A stretch of 64,000 nucleotides of DNA, taken from assembly GCF_003952365.1 (NCBI RefSeq), contig NZ_CP034443.1, forward strand, positions 4,333,001-4,397,000, written 5' to 3'. The notes below the pieces were generated by a model. The model saw only the letters and a program-made list of their open reading frames with translations, searched no databases and was not told where the DNA came from. Each line of letters opens with the position of its first letter. The stretch's first letter is position 1. Positions 34,342 to 42,486 of this stretch are shown piece after piece. Source of the DNA: Mesorhizobium sp. M9A.F.Ca.ET.002.03.1.2 (lineage in GTDB: Bacteria; Pseudomonadota; Alphaproteobacteria; Rhizobiales; Rhizobiaceae). Both the position numbers and the translations under genes were made by a program.

Positions 34342-34557
34342 GCACAGACGAGCACGTGTTTGCCGTGTTCGTCGTTGGGCGGTGGATAAGGGGTTCGCCA
34401 CTGGGTGTCAAGCGCACCGTGACAGCATAACAGCAAACAGGAGAAGGTTTTTTGACAAGCCGAACTTTGTTGCCGAAACCAGTCGGCGGCGAGGGCATCG
34501 CGCGCTCATTTGGCCTTGCGAAGCCTGTCCTAACTGCTTAAAGCTCCGGCCCGGAGC

Positions 34558-34633
<76 letters not shown>

Positions 34634-34686
34634 ATTACCGCCACTATGCGACCGACGTTGCTCTGGCCGTTCGCCTGCACAAGCAG

Positions 34687-35166
34687 TCAAGCCTCTTGGC
34701 TTGAGGCCAGCGCCTCAAGCCGGGCCAAATAGTCATCTGGCAGCTTGTGATGTCTGGCGCCATCCCGAATATGCCTGAGGTAGGCCGTGTCCGGCAAAAA
34801 CGTCCCTGCTTGCCGTTCGGCAAAGTAGGTCTGCATTTCGGTTGCCACGCCATTCATCGTCACCGTTACGGGAAGCCGAGTGTAGCTGTTCAGGTTCCTG
34901 TTCCGGCCCGGCTGGTAGCCTTCCTTCTGATCGAGCAGAGCCAGGTCGAAGGCCGTCAAGCGGTAGACGGCGCCCCAGACTTCGGCCCCTTCCAGTGGTT
35001 CCGCCGACGACACTCCGCAATTGCGTTTCACAGACATCCTGGGAAAACACAGGGCATGGCCTGGCAAATAACCCGTGCCCACGACTTCGGCACCGGGACA
35101 GCGCTCGGTCATCTGGCGAATGTCCATGTTTGATCCGTAGGCGAAATAGAGAACCGTCTCGGTCAC
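34687..35166 (-). CDS. Gamma-glutamylcyclotransferase-like (AIG2/GGCT) protein
   Basis: A 159-residue protein. LYFAYGSNMD at the N-terminus is the YGSN nucleotide-like binding loop of gamma-glutamylcyclotransferases, and AVYRLTAFDLALLDQKEGY supplies the conserved catalytic Glu. The group makes 5-oxoproline from gamma-glutamyl compounds. The GTG at 35166 is preferred over that at 35175 because GAAAGG is spaced eight bases before it. It is alone between the tRNA genes and a damaged acetyltransferase gene. Confidence 0.85.
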   Translation of the reverse strand: MTETVLYFAYGSNMDIRQMTERCPGAEVVGTGYLPGHALCFPRMSVKRNCGVSSAEPLEGAEVWGAVYRLTAFDLALLDQKEGYQPGRNRNLNSYTRLPVTVTMNGVATEMQTYFAERQAGTFLPDTAYLRHIRDGARHHKLPDDYLARLEALASSQEA

Positions 35167-35205
35167 GCACCACACCTTTCACCTTCGTCAACGCCCAACT
35201 CGTCG

Positions 35206-35337
35206 CTACGGACGAACCATCTCATGATGCCAATGATCGCAAAGCCACGTCCTCTTGAGGCAGATCATGGCGGGTGCTGCATGATCGGCCGCTGTTGCCT
35301 GGCGCAGGAAAAAGCCGTCGCCGAAATCGAAGGTCAT
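35206..35337 (-). pseudogene. 5' fragment of a GNAT-family acetyltransferase gene
   Basis: Begins with an ATGA overlap with the SDR stop and encodes MTFDFGDGFFLRQATAADHA, which resembles the first strand and helix of a GNAT N-acetyltransferase. After about residue 26 (MICLK) the similarity vanishes and the frame ends at residue 43, so the catalytic acetyl-CoA-binding region is missing. It is probably the stump left by a deletion between the ABC operon and the tRNA-side genes. The identification rests on a short segment. Confidence 0.55.
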
Positions 35338-36104
35338 GGCGGCAGCAGCCGGAAATCCTTGCCTTCGGGCAGCAGCTGCCCGCCGTCGACGACGATGGTC
35401 GTGCCGGTGATGTAGCTGGCGTCGTCCGAAGCGAGGAACAGGAAGGCATTGGCCACGTCTCGCGGGCTGCCGAGCCGGCCGAGCGGGATGGAGTCTTCCA
35501 TGTTCTTGATGTAGGCCGCGCCGCGATGCAGCTGGATTGCTTCGGTGAGGATGTTGCCGGGCTCGACGCCATTGACGGTGATGCCGTAGCCGGAGAATTC
35601 GAGCGCCGCCGAGCGGATGAAGCCGTTGATGCCCGCTTTGCTGGCGGCATAGTGGCCGTGGCCGGGGCTGGTGACGTGCGGGCCGGTGATGGACGAGGTG
35701 TAGAGCATGCGCCCGAAGCGTTGCGCCTTCATCGGCGCAAGTGCTGCAAGCGTTGCATTGAAGGTGCCGCGCAGATTGACGGCCATGACCCGGTCCCAAT
35801 CGTCCGGACTGGTGTTCTCGATGAGCTGCCAGGGATAGATGCCGGCATTCTGGACCAGGATGTCGAGACGGCCGTGACGGTCGAGCGCCAGGGCGACGGC
35901 GGCCTCCGCATCCGCCATCCGCGAGATGTCGGTGCCAATGAAGGCAGCGCCGAGCTCGTCCGCGGTCGCTTGCCCTGCCTCGATTTCGGTATCGGCCAGG
36001 ACCAGCTTCGCACCCTCCTCGGCGAAGCGTTGTGCTATGCCCTTGCCGATGCCGCGCGCACTGCCGACGATCAGCGCGACCTTCTCTTCGAGACGCCCGG
36101 TCAT
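35334..36104 (-). CDS. Short-chain dehydrogenase/reductase
   Basis: A 256-residue NAD(P)-dependent SDR. The cofactor loop VGSARGIGKG, NAG in LVQNAGIY, Ser in TSSITGP and catalytic HYAASKAG are intact, as is the C-terminal PLGRLGSPRDVANAFLFLASDD. The frame is open far upstream, but family similarity begins at the ATG at 36104, which overlaps the end of the permease gene by four bases (ATGA). It is likely a sugar or sugar-alcohol dehydrogenase for the substrate of the ABC operon. Confidence 0.92.
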   Translation of the reverse strand: MTGRLEEKVALIVGSARGIGKGIAQRFAEEGAKLVLADTEIEAGQATADELGAAFIGTDISRMADAEAAVALALDRHGRLDILVQNAGIYPWQLIENTSPDDWDRVMAVNLRGTFNATLAALAPMKAQRFGRMLYTSSITGPHVTSPGHGHYAASKAGINGFIRSAALEFSGYGITVNGVEPGNILTEAIQLHRGAAYIKNMEDSIPLGRLGSPRDVANAFLFLASDDASYITGTTIVVDGGQLLPEGKDFRLLPP

Positions 36105-37096
36105 GCCAGCCTCTGGCGTATGGTTTGCTTGAAAGCATCGAGCAGCACGGCGGCAAGCACGAGCAGGCCGTGGATCACCTGGGTGAAGTTGGCCGGAAGA
36201 CCCATGAGGTTGATTGCCGTGTTGATGGACGACAGCAACAGCACGCCGGCATAGACGCCGGGCAAGGTGCCGACGCCGCCCTTCAGGCTGACACCGCCGA
36301 TGACGACGGCGGCGAAGGCGTTGAACAGCAGGCCGACGCCGAGATTGGCCGTGGCGCCCGACGTGCGGATTGCTAGCAGCCAGCCGGCGAGGCCGGCGAT
36401 CGCTCCGGCAAGAACGAAGGCGATGACGAGGTTGCGGTTCACGCGGATGCCGGCGCGGAAGGTTGCCGTCTCGTTGCCGCCGATCATGACGAGATGCCTG
36501 CCGAAGGGTGTCTTGGCCATGATCAGCGAGAAGACGACGAAACACGCAATGGCGATCCACGCGGTGAGCGGCAAGCCAAGCAGGCGCTGAATGCCGAACC
36601 AGCGGATCGCCGGCGCAAGATCCTGTGCGGAGCGGCCGCCCGAAATAACCAGCACGAGGCCGCGCACCCAGATGTAGGACGCGAGCGTAATGATGAAAGC
36701 GCTCATCTTCACCTTCACGACCAGGTAGCCGTTGATGACGCCGATGATGCCGCCGACGGTCAAGGCAAGCAGCAGCGAAACCGGGACCATCAGCCATTCG
36801 GGGTGCAGTTGGACGCCAAGGCCGATACCTGCCGAGCAGAACAGGATGCCGACCGCCATGGCGCTGAGCGCCGCCACGGATTCGACCGACAGGTCCATGT
36901 GTCCGGTGATGATGACGAGCGCCAGACCGATCGACATGACGCCGAGCACGCTCGACGCCTCGACGATGTTGGCGAATATGCCGAGCTGGAAGTAATTCGG
37001 AACGAAGATGGAGAAGACCACCAGCACGAAGACCAGCATGAACCAGACGAGGTTGTCGAGGACGAACTCCAGGGCGTGGCGCGTGCGGGGATTCAT
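36101..37096 (-). CDS. Ribose-type sugar ABC transporter permease
   Basis: A 331-residue CUT2-family inner-membrane permease with about nine hydrophobic helices. GHMDLSVESVAALSAM and INGYLVVKVKMSAFIITLAS are typical of RbsC-like proteins, and NAFAAVVIGGVSLKGGVGTLPGVYAG is the coupling region. It is encoded after the binding protein and overlaps the SDR gene, so it belongs to the operon ROK-ATPase-binding protein-permease-SDR. Confidence 0.93.
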   Translation of the reverse strand: MNPRTRHALEFVLDNLVWFMLVFVLVVFSIFVPNYFQLGIFANIVEASSVLGVMSIGLALVIITGHMDLSVESVAALSAMAVGILFCSAGIGLGVQLHPEWLMVPVSLLLALTVGGIIGVINGYLVVKVKMSAFIITLASYIWVRGLVLVISGGRSAQDLAPAIRWFGIQRLLGLPLTAWIAIACFVVFSLIMAKTPFGRHLVMIGGNETATFRAGIRVNRNLVIAFVLAGAIAGLAGWLLAIRTSGATANLGVGLLFNAFAAVVIGGVSLKGGVGTLPGVYAGVLLLSSINTAINLMGLPANFTQVIHGLLVLAAVLLDAFKQTIRQRLA

Positions 37097-37217
37097 ATGC
37101 TGATCCGGCTGGCGCGTGGCCCCCGAAAATCAATCGATTCTCGGGATCATGCGCGGATTGAAATCGCTGCAACGTCCCCTGCGCGTCCGTTCGGACGCCC
37201 GGACCTGCAGAGTATGG

Positions 37218-37242
37218 GCTCCGGGCCGGCGTGGCCCGGAGC
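37218..37242 (-). promoter_or_regulatory. Intercistronic 10-bp hairpin after the binding-protein gene
   Basis: GCTCCGGGCC and GGCCCGGAGC form a perfect 10-bp stem around a 5-base loop, starting 15 bases after the binding-protein stop and about 120 bases before the permease start. It has no T-run, so it probably stabilises the upstream mRNA or partly attenuates. Confidence 0.6.
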
Positions 37243-37256
37243 ACTAGGCGACATGG

Positions 37257-38297
37257 CTATTCGACCGGCTTCACGGTGTCGGAGGGTGGCTTCATATTGC
37301 CCCAGAAGGCCGGATTGTCGACGTTTTCCTTGGTGATCGCAGCGCCGGGGATCTTGATGTTCGGCCCCCAGGCTTCCGTGGTCACGGTCGACTTCAGGCC
37401 GAGCACTTCGTATTCACCCGGCTTGATCTCCTGCTTGTTGACGACCTTGTCCATGAACATGGCGACGGCGGCGGCCTGGGCGTAAAGCGGCTGCTCGACT
37501 TCGACGTTGAGCCAACCCTTGCGGATCAGGTCGAGGCCGACCGGCGCGCCGTTCGAACTCATCAGCATGACGTCGCCCGGCTTCTTGCCGGCGGCCTCGA
37601 GCGAGGCGACGGCTGCGACCGAGAGATGGGCGGCGTGGCTGAAGATCAGATCGATGTCCGGGTTGGCGAGCATCTGGTCCGCAACGATGGTGCCGGCATT
37701 GCTGGCTTCCCATTGCATGGCCGGAACCGAGATGATGGTGACGTCCGGGAACGCCTTCATCTTCTCCTCGAAACCCTTCTGGATGTCGAGCGTGTAGGGA
37801 TCGCCAGGATCGCCGAGCACCTGGAGGATCTTGCCTTTCACCGACCCGTTCTTCGCCTTCAAGAGCTTCTCGGTCTGACCAGCTGCGACATGGCCGATCT
37901 CGACGGTTCCCGCCACCGACGTGAAGTCTGACGGGGTCGAGGTGATCTGGCGGTCGAATTCGACAACCGGGATGCCGGCGGCGCGCGCTGCCTCGATGGA
38001 CGGTTTCAGGGCATTGAAATCGACGGCGGCGAGAATGATCGCCGACGGCTTCAGCGCGATGACGTCGTTCATCTGCGATTGCTGAGCGTCGGTCTTGTTA
38101 TCGGCGTTCAGCGTCTTCATCTCGTAGCCGACCTGCTTCAGGAACAATTCCAGAGCGCTTACCGAGCCGGTCTGGAATTCGTCGAGCAATGTCGGAACCA
38201 TATAGTAGACGGTGCCCTTGGACTGGGCGAATGCCGGCGTGAGCGTGGCAAAGGCCAGTGCCAGGATACCGAAGACGGAAAGAAGTATTTTCTTCAT
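37257..38297 (-). CDS. Sugar ABC transporter substrate-binding protein (RbsB-type)
   Basis: A 346-residue periplasmic binding protein with the signal peptide [20 protein letters not shown] and likely cleavage after AFAQ. The type-1 PBP fold is seen in [40 protein letters not shown] and [14 protein letters not shown]. It delivers a sugar to the CUT2 permease. A stem-loop follows its stop codon, matching the higher expression expected of binding proteins. Confidence 0.93.
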   Translation of the reverse strand: MKKILLSVFGILALAFATLTPAFAQSKGTVYYMVPTLLDEFQTGSVSALELFLKQVGYEMKTLNADNKTDAQQSQMNDVIALKPSAIILAAVDFNALKPSIEAARAAGIPVVEFDRQITSTPSDFTSVAGTVEIGHVAAGQTEKLLKAKNGSVKGKILQVLGDPGDPYTLDIQKGFEEKMKAFPDVTIISVPAMQWEASNAGTIVADQMLANPDIDLIFSHAAHLSVAAVASLEAAGKKPGDVMLMSSNGAPVGLDLIRKGWLNVEVEQPLYAQAAAVAMFMDKVVNKQEIKPGEYEVLGLKSTVTTEAWGPNIKIPGAAITKENVDNPAFWGNMKPPSDTVKPVE

Positions 38298-38336
38298 GTC
38301 GTTCGCTCCTCTTGCGCCGGACCCCTCATTTGTCCC

Positions 38337-39101
38337 TCAGCTTGCCGGTCCGGCACCGGCAAGCGTCTCACCGGTGATCATGTTGATCACCGCATCGGGA
38401 CTTGTTTTATTGCGTGCGACATCGCCCGCCACGACGCCCTGCCGGATCACCACGATCCGGTCGGCGACCTGGAAGGCCTGCTGCATGATATGGGTGATGA
38501 TGACGACGCCGATGCCCTGGCTCGCCACCTGGCGGATCATGTCGAGACCGCGCCGCGTCTGCTCGACACCGAGTGCCGCGAACGGCTCGTCGAGAAGCAC
38601 GAGCTTGCCGCCAAAATGCACGAACCGATTGAGCTCGATCGCCTGGCGCTGGCCGCCCGAGAGATGCTCGACATTGGTTCTGAGCGAAGGGATGCGTGTG
38701 CCGGCACTGGCGAGGGCTTTTTTGACCACCTGCTCCATGGCGGGTTCGTCGAGCACGGGAACGCCAAGAAATTTCCTGGTGATCTCACGGCCCATGAAGA
38801 AATTGGCCACCACGTCGACATTGGTGCAAAGTGAAAGGTCCTGGTAGACCGTCTCGATCCCCGCGGCCTTGGCCTCGGCGGGAGATTTGGCCAGGAATTC
38901 TCGTCCCTCGAACAGCATGCGGCCAGAGGTCGGCTCCAGCCCGCCGGCGATGATCTTGACCAATGTGGATTTGCCGGCGCCGTTGTCGCCCAGAAGCGCC
39001 ACCACCTCGCCCTTGCCGATCGAGAAGCTGATCCCCTTGAGCGCTTCGATCGCGCCATAGTTCTTGGTGACGTTGTCAAGCACCAGCAGAGGTTCGCTCA
39101 T
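38337..39101 (-). CDS. Sugar ABC transporter ATP-binding protein, single-domain
   Basis: A 254-residue ATPase. Walker A is GDNGAGKSTLVK, signature HLSGGQRQAIEL and Walker B LVLLDEPFAALG. Only one nucleotide-binding domain is present, unlike the two-domain RbsA type, so two copies would form the dimer. The start is ambiguous: ATGs at 39143, 39122 and 39101 arise from a tandem 21-bp duplication that copies both GGAG and ATG. I take 39101 (MSEPLLVLD), the usual family start. Confidence 0.9.
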   Translation of the reverse strand: MSEPLLVLDNVTKNYGAIEALKGISFSIGKGEVVALLGDNGAGKSTLVKIIAGGLEPTSGRMLFEGREFLAKSPAEAKAAGIETVYQDLSLCTNVDVVANFFMGREITRKFLGVPVLDEPAMEQVVKKALASAGTRIPSLRTNVEHLSGGQRQAIELNRFVHFGGKLVLLDEPFAALGVEQTRRGLDMIRQVASQGIGVVIITHIMQQAFQVADRIVVIRQGVVAGDVARNKTSPDAVINMITGETLAGAGPAS

Positions 39102-39140
39102 GCCAGGCTGAGCTCCGATCATGCCAGGCTGAGCTCCGCT
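39099..39140. repeat. Two tandem 21-bp repeats duplicating the start region of the ATPase gene
   Basis: Two adjacent 21-bp copies, CATGCCAGGCTGAGCTCCGA + T and its near-identical partner ending CGCT, followed by a third CATG. On the coding strand each unit carries GGAG and an ATG, giving three in-frame start options (Met-Ser/Ile-Gly-Ala-Gln-Pro-Gly twice). Confidence 0.8.
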
Positions 39141-40305
39141 CATGCCGCGATCCCCTTGCTTTGCAGGAGATCGCGCCCGCGTTCGCGTTCGGTCGTGAAT
39201 ATCTGGCCGAAGCGTGGCGAAAGCACGCCGGAGACAGCAAGGGCCGCGGCCCCGCGCAACACCGCATGCTGTCCACCGCGTGCGACGGTGACACGGGGCG
39301 TCGTGCGGTCTCCTCGCGCCGAGACCGAGTTGGGAAGGTTCGCAGCCGAACCAGCCAGCCGTTCAAGCAGATCGGTGGACGCCAGTCCGCCGAGGATAAT
39401 GGTTTCGGGATCGAACAGGTTCTCGATGATGGTGATGGCGTTGCGGAAGATCGGACCGACTTCATCAACCCATTCGGCGTCGCCGACGTTGCGGCGCCGC
39501 AGCGCTTCGAGCGAGAGGTATCGTTCGAGGCAGCCGCGATTGCCGCAAGGGCAAGGTTCGCCACCCGGCACCACAGGGATGTGTCCGATCTCGCCGGCAT
39601 TTCCCCAGGCGCCGCGCAAGGCGCTTCCGTCATGAACCATGACGCCGCCGAGGCCGACCCCGAAATAAAGATAGTAGAATTCGGAATATCCTGCTCCGAG
39701 GCCGTACAGGCGCTCGCCCATGGCGGCAGCCGCCATGTCGGTTTCGAAAAATGCGGGCAGCCCGGTCGAGGCTTCCAACCGTTCCCGAAGCGCCACGTCT
39801 TTCCAGCCGGCCATCGTCGTCGGGCCGATAAAGCTCATCGACTCCACGCCGAAAGGGCCGGGCAGCGCCATGCCGATGCCGAGAACGCGACCGCCAGGCC
39901 GCAGTCCGGTCAACTCGAGCACCATCGCGCCGATGAGGTCGAAGGCATGATCGGGCGTTGCGTTGGGGGCTTCGCGGTAGGTGCTCTCGATCACGTCTCC
40001 GCTTAGATTGATCAGCGCTGCATTGATCCCGAGGGGGTGACGTGGATGCCGACGGCATAGCCGCCTTCCGGGTTGATCCGCAGGGTCGCCGGAGGCAGCC
40101 CGCGCCCTCGCGGCTCTTCGCGCGTGGATAGGACATAGCCGTGCTCCTCCAACTCGCGAACGATGGTCGATACCGTCTGCACGGTGAGCCCGACCCGCCT
40201 GGCAATGTCGCCACGGGCGATCGGACCGTGAAGGCGGATGGATTCAAGCACGATGCGCCTGTTGTAAGGCCGCCCGAATTCCTGATTGGTCCCCCGCAGT
40301 GCCAT
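39140..40305 (-). pseudogene. ROK-family transcriptional regulator, frameshifted
   Basis: The N-terminal part (MALRGTNQEFGRPYNRRIVL to GGYAVGIHVTPSG) is the winged HTH and start of the ROK domain; the rest (INAALINLSGDVIESTY to QSKGIAA) is the ROK sugar-binding domain with the zinc-like GGEPCPCGNRGCLERYLS. The two are in different frames: at about 40020, TCGGGATCAAT lacks one base relative to an uninterrupted frame. The second part alone could start at a GTG near 39994. With the shift the protein would lack DNA binding and ligand binding together, so it is either a real pseudogene or a base-calling error. It heads the ABC operon. Confidence 0.85.
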
Positions 40306-40446
40306 CTCTTGCGCCCCTAGGAGGCATGAGGTTCGCACCAAAGATTTATTCAGTCAAATGGAATTCAAAAATAAATACTGTTTGCAAGTCGCAACCTCGA
40401 GGTTGGCCTAAGCCTACTCGACTTCGCCGGCGGGCTACTAGAGCCG

Positions 40447-41736
40447 CTAAAGATACTGCGCGACCTTCTTGCCGACCCTCAGGAAGCGCAGCGGGTCGAT
40501 GGCTTCGCCATTGTGGCGGACCTCGTAATGCAGATGCGGGCCGGTCGAACGGCCGCTGCTGCCGGTCTTGCCGATGACATCGCCGGCGTCGAGCCTTTCA
40601 CCGACGGTCACGCTGATCTTGCTGAGATGCCCGTAGCGCGTTGCAAAGCCGTTGCCATGGTCGACCTCGACCATGCGGCCATAGCCGCCGTTCCAGCCGG
40701 CCTTGACGACGACGCCAGGCGCCGTGACCTTGGCAGGCATGCCGGTCGGCGCCCTGAAATCCATCCCCGAATGCAACGCCGCAGTGCCGAGGAGCGGGTC
40801 GGTGCGTACGCCAAACGGGCTGGTGACGGAGCGGCCGGGGGCGGGATTGGCGAGCGGCAGCCGTCGCGCCTCCGTCTTCAGGCGGTCGAGCGCGTCCAGC
40901 GCCTCGTCGAGTTCTCTTACCTTGCTGTCGAACACCATCGAGCTGTCGAGCGGTATGAGCGGGCCGCCGGCATCGCTCTTGCCGAAGTCACTGTCGACCG
41001 GCAGGCCTGCCGATTCGAGCGCCTGTGAAATCGCATCGGCGTTTCTGTAGGCGTTGTCGGCAAGCGCGGTGATGCGGGTGAGCTGCTGGCTTTCAATGGC
41101 TTTGAGCGACTCGTTGATCGACACGAAGAGCTTGTCGGCACGATCGGCCGCCGTGTTGCTCGGCGCCGGATCGGAGCGGGTCGACCACAAGGAGAACGGC
41201 GGGGTATCGCCGCCAAAATTGGCGCCGACGCTGGCGACCGAATAGGCCTGCGGCTGGGCGTCGGTCGCGTCGGCGCGTTGGTCGGGCTTTGCGGACGCAG
41301 CAGCAGGGCCCGCGGCGGGTGGCGTTCCGACGTCGCTCCCGGCGCGTTCGAGTATCGGGCCGAGGCGGCCATGGCGCAGGCTGAGCTGGCTCTGTCGTTC
41401 CAACAGTTCGCCAACCTTGGTTTCCATGAGCTGCTGGTCGAGCAACTGGCGGCTGGTGATCCGGTCGACCTGGGCTCGCAGCGCGGAGATGCGGTCCTCA
41501 TAGGCCTGCTGCATGCGCGCCTGCCGCGCCGTGGTCGCGCCGATCAGGTCGTCGCGCAGCACGAGGTAGGAGGTCGCCAGCAGATAGCCTATCGTCATCG
41601 CCGCCAGCGCGGAGCCGCAAAACGCGGCCACCCATGGCCGTATCGTGAAATGCCTTATCTCGTTGCCCCGGGCGATAATGACCGTGTGGGGCTCCTTGCG
41701 CCTGCCAAAGACTGTTGACTGACCGGCTGCGTTCAC
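40447..41736 (-). CDS. M23-family murein metallopeptidase with N-terminal anchor and coiled coil
   Basis: A 429-residue protein. One transmembrane helix near residues 34-58, then a coiled-coil region (about residues 70-300) and a C-terminal LytM/M23 zinc peptidase domain. The zinc ligands are in HSGMDFRAP and HLHYEVRH, both intact, so the domain may be active rather than degenerate. It is a typical periplasmic cell-envelope hydrolase or activator of amidases in alphaproteobacteria. Monocistronic, facing away from bcp with about 185 bp between. Confidence 0.9.
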   Translation of the reverse strand: MNAAGQSTVFGRRKEPHTVIIARGNEIRHFTIRPWVAAFCGSALAAMTIGYLLATSYLVLRDDLIGATTARQARMQQAYEDRISALRAQVDRITSRQLLDQQLMETKVGELLERQSQLSLRHGRLGPILERAGSDVGTPPAAGPAAASAKPDQRADATDAQPQAYSVASVGANFGGDTPPFSLWSTRSDPAPSNTAADRADKLFVSINESLKAIESQQLTRITALADNAYRNADAISQALESAGLPVDSDFGKSDAGGPLIPLDSSMVFDSKVRELDEALDALDRLKTEARRLPLANPAPGRSVTSPFGVRTDPLLGTAALHSGMDFRAPTGMPAKVTAPGVVVKAGWNGGYGRMVEVDHGNGFATRYGHLSKISVTVGERLDAGDVIGKTGSSGRSTGPHLHYEVRHNGEAIDPLRFLRVGKKVAQYL

Positions 41737-41923
41737 GGGACCAAGCTTTCGTTACGACACCAACGACAAGCCTCATTACACATCATTAAGGTTAACGGTC
41801 GGTTGCTTGCGCGCAACGCCTTGCAGCCCATGGGTTGCAGCCGAATTGGCGTGAGGACACGAGGTGCAGATTTCGGCGCCTCACCATTCACACGAGGCTT
41901 TCAGGCTGCTGCCGGCGTCACCG

Positions 41924-42391
41924 TCAAAGCGCGCGGACGGCTTCCAGCACCGCCTCGGCATGGCCCTTGACGCGAACGTTGCGCCAAATCCTGGCAATCC
42001 GTCCGTCGCTGCCTATCAGGAAGGTGGCGCGCTCGACACCCATATAGCGGCGGCCGTAAAGCTTCTTCTCGACCCACAGGCCGTAGGCTTCGATCACCTT
42101 GCGCTCTTCGTCGGCGACAAGGTCGACGGTGAGGCCATGTTTCGATTTGAATTTGTCGTGCTTGCGGACGCTGTCCGGCGACAGGCCGATCACAATGGCG
42201 CCGGCCTTCTCGAATTCCGGCTTCAGCTGCGAAAAGCCGATCGCCTCATTGGTGCAGCCTGTGGTGTCGTCCTGCGGATAGAAGTAAAGCACGACCGGCC
42301 TTCCCAGTAATTCCGCGAGGCTGAGCGATCCGCCGCCGTCGCGGGGAAGGTCGAATTGCGGCGCGGGATCGCCCATGTCGAGATCAGCCAT
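41924..42391 (-). CDS. bcp: Bcp/PrxQ-type peroxiredoxin
   Basis: A 155-residue thiol peroxidase. The peroxidatic Cys46 is in DDTTGCTNEA, where the usual motif is TPGCT. No other cysteine occurs in the protein, so it lacks the resolving cysteine found in many Bcp proteins and should act as a 1-Cys type with an outside reductant. YFYPQDDT and SPDSVRKHDKFKSKHGLTVDLVAD are typical. It is divergent from the YhdP gene, with about 95 bases between starts. Confidence 0.92.
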   Translation of the reverse strand: MADLDMGDPAPQFDLPRDGGGSLSLAELLGRPVVLYFYPQDDTTGCTNEAIGFSQLKPEFEKAGAIVIGLSPDSVRKHDKFKSKHGLTVDLVADEERKVIEAYGLWVEKKLYGRRYMGVERATFLIGSDGRIARIWRNVRVKGHAEAVLEAVRAL

Positions 42392-42486
42392 ATCGATGCC
42401 CTTGTTTGTGGTTACGCGCCAAGCCGCATCGATATAATGTCAAATCGGGATTCGTCCACGGTCGAGTTCGTTCAACGGAAAATTGT

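Noticed and set aside
36105..37244. A long frame joining the SDR gene with upstream sequence (636 codons)
   Set aside because: The upstream part is a shadow of the permease gene; SDR similarity begins only at the ATG at 36104.
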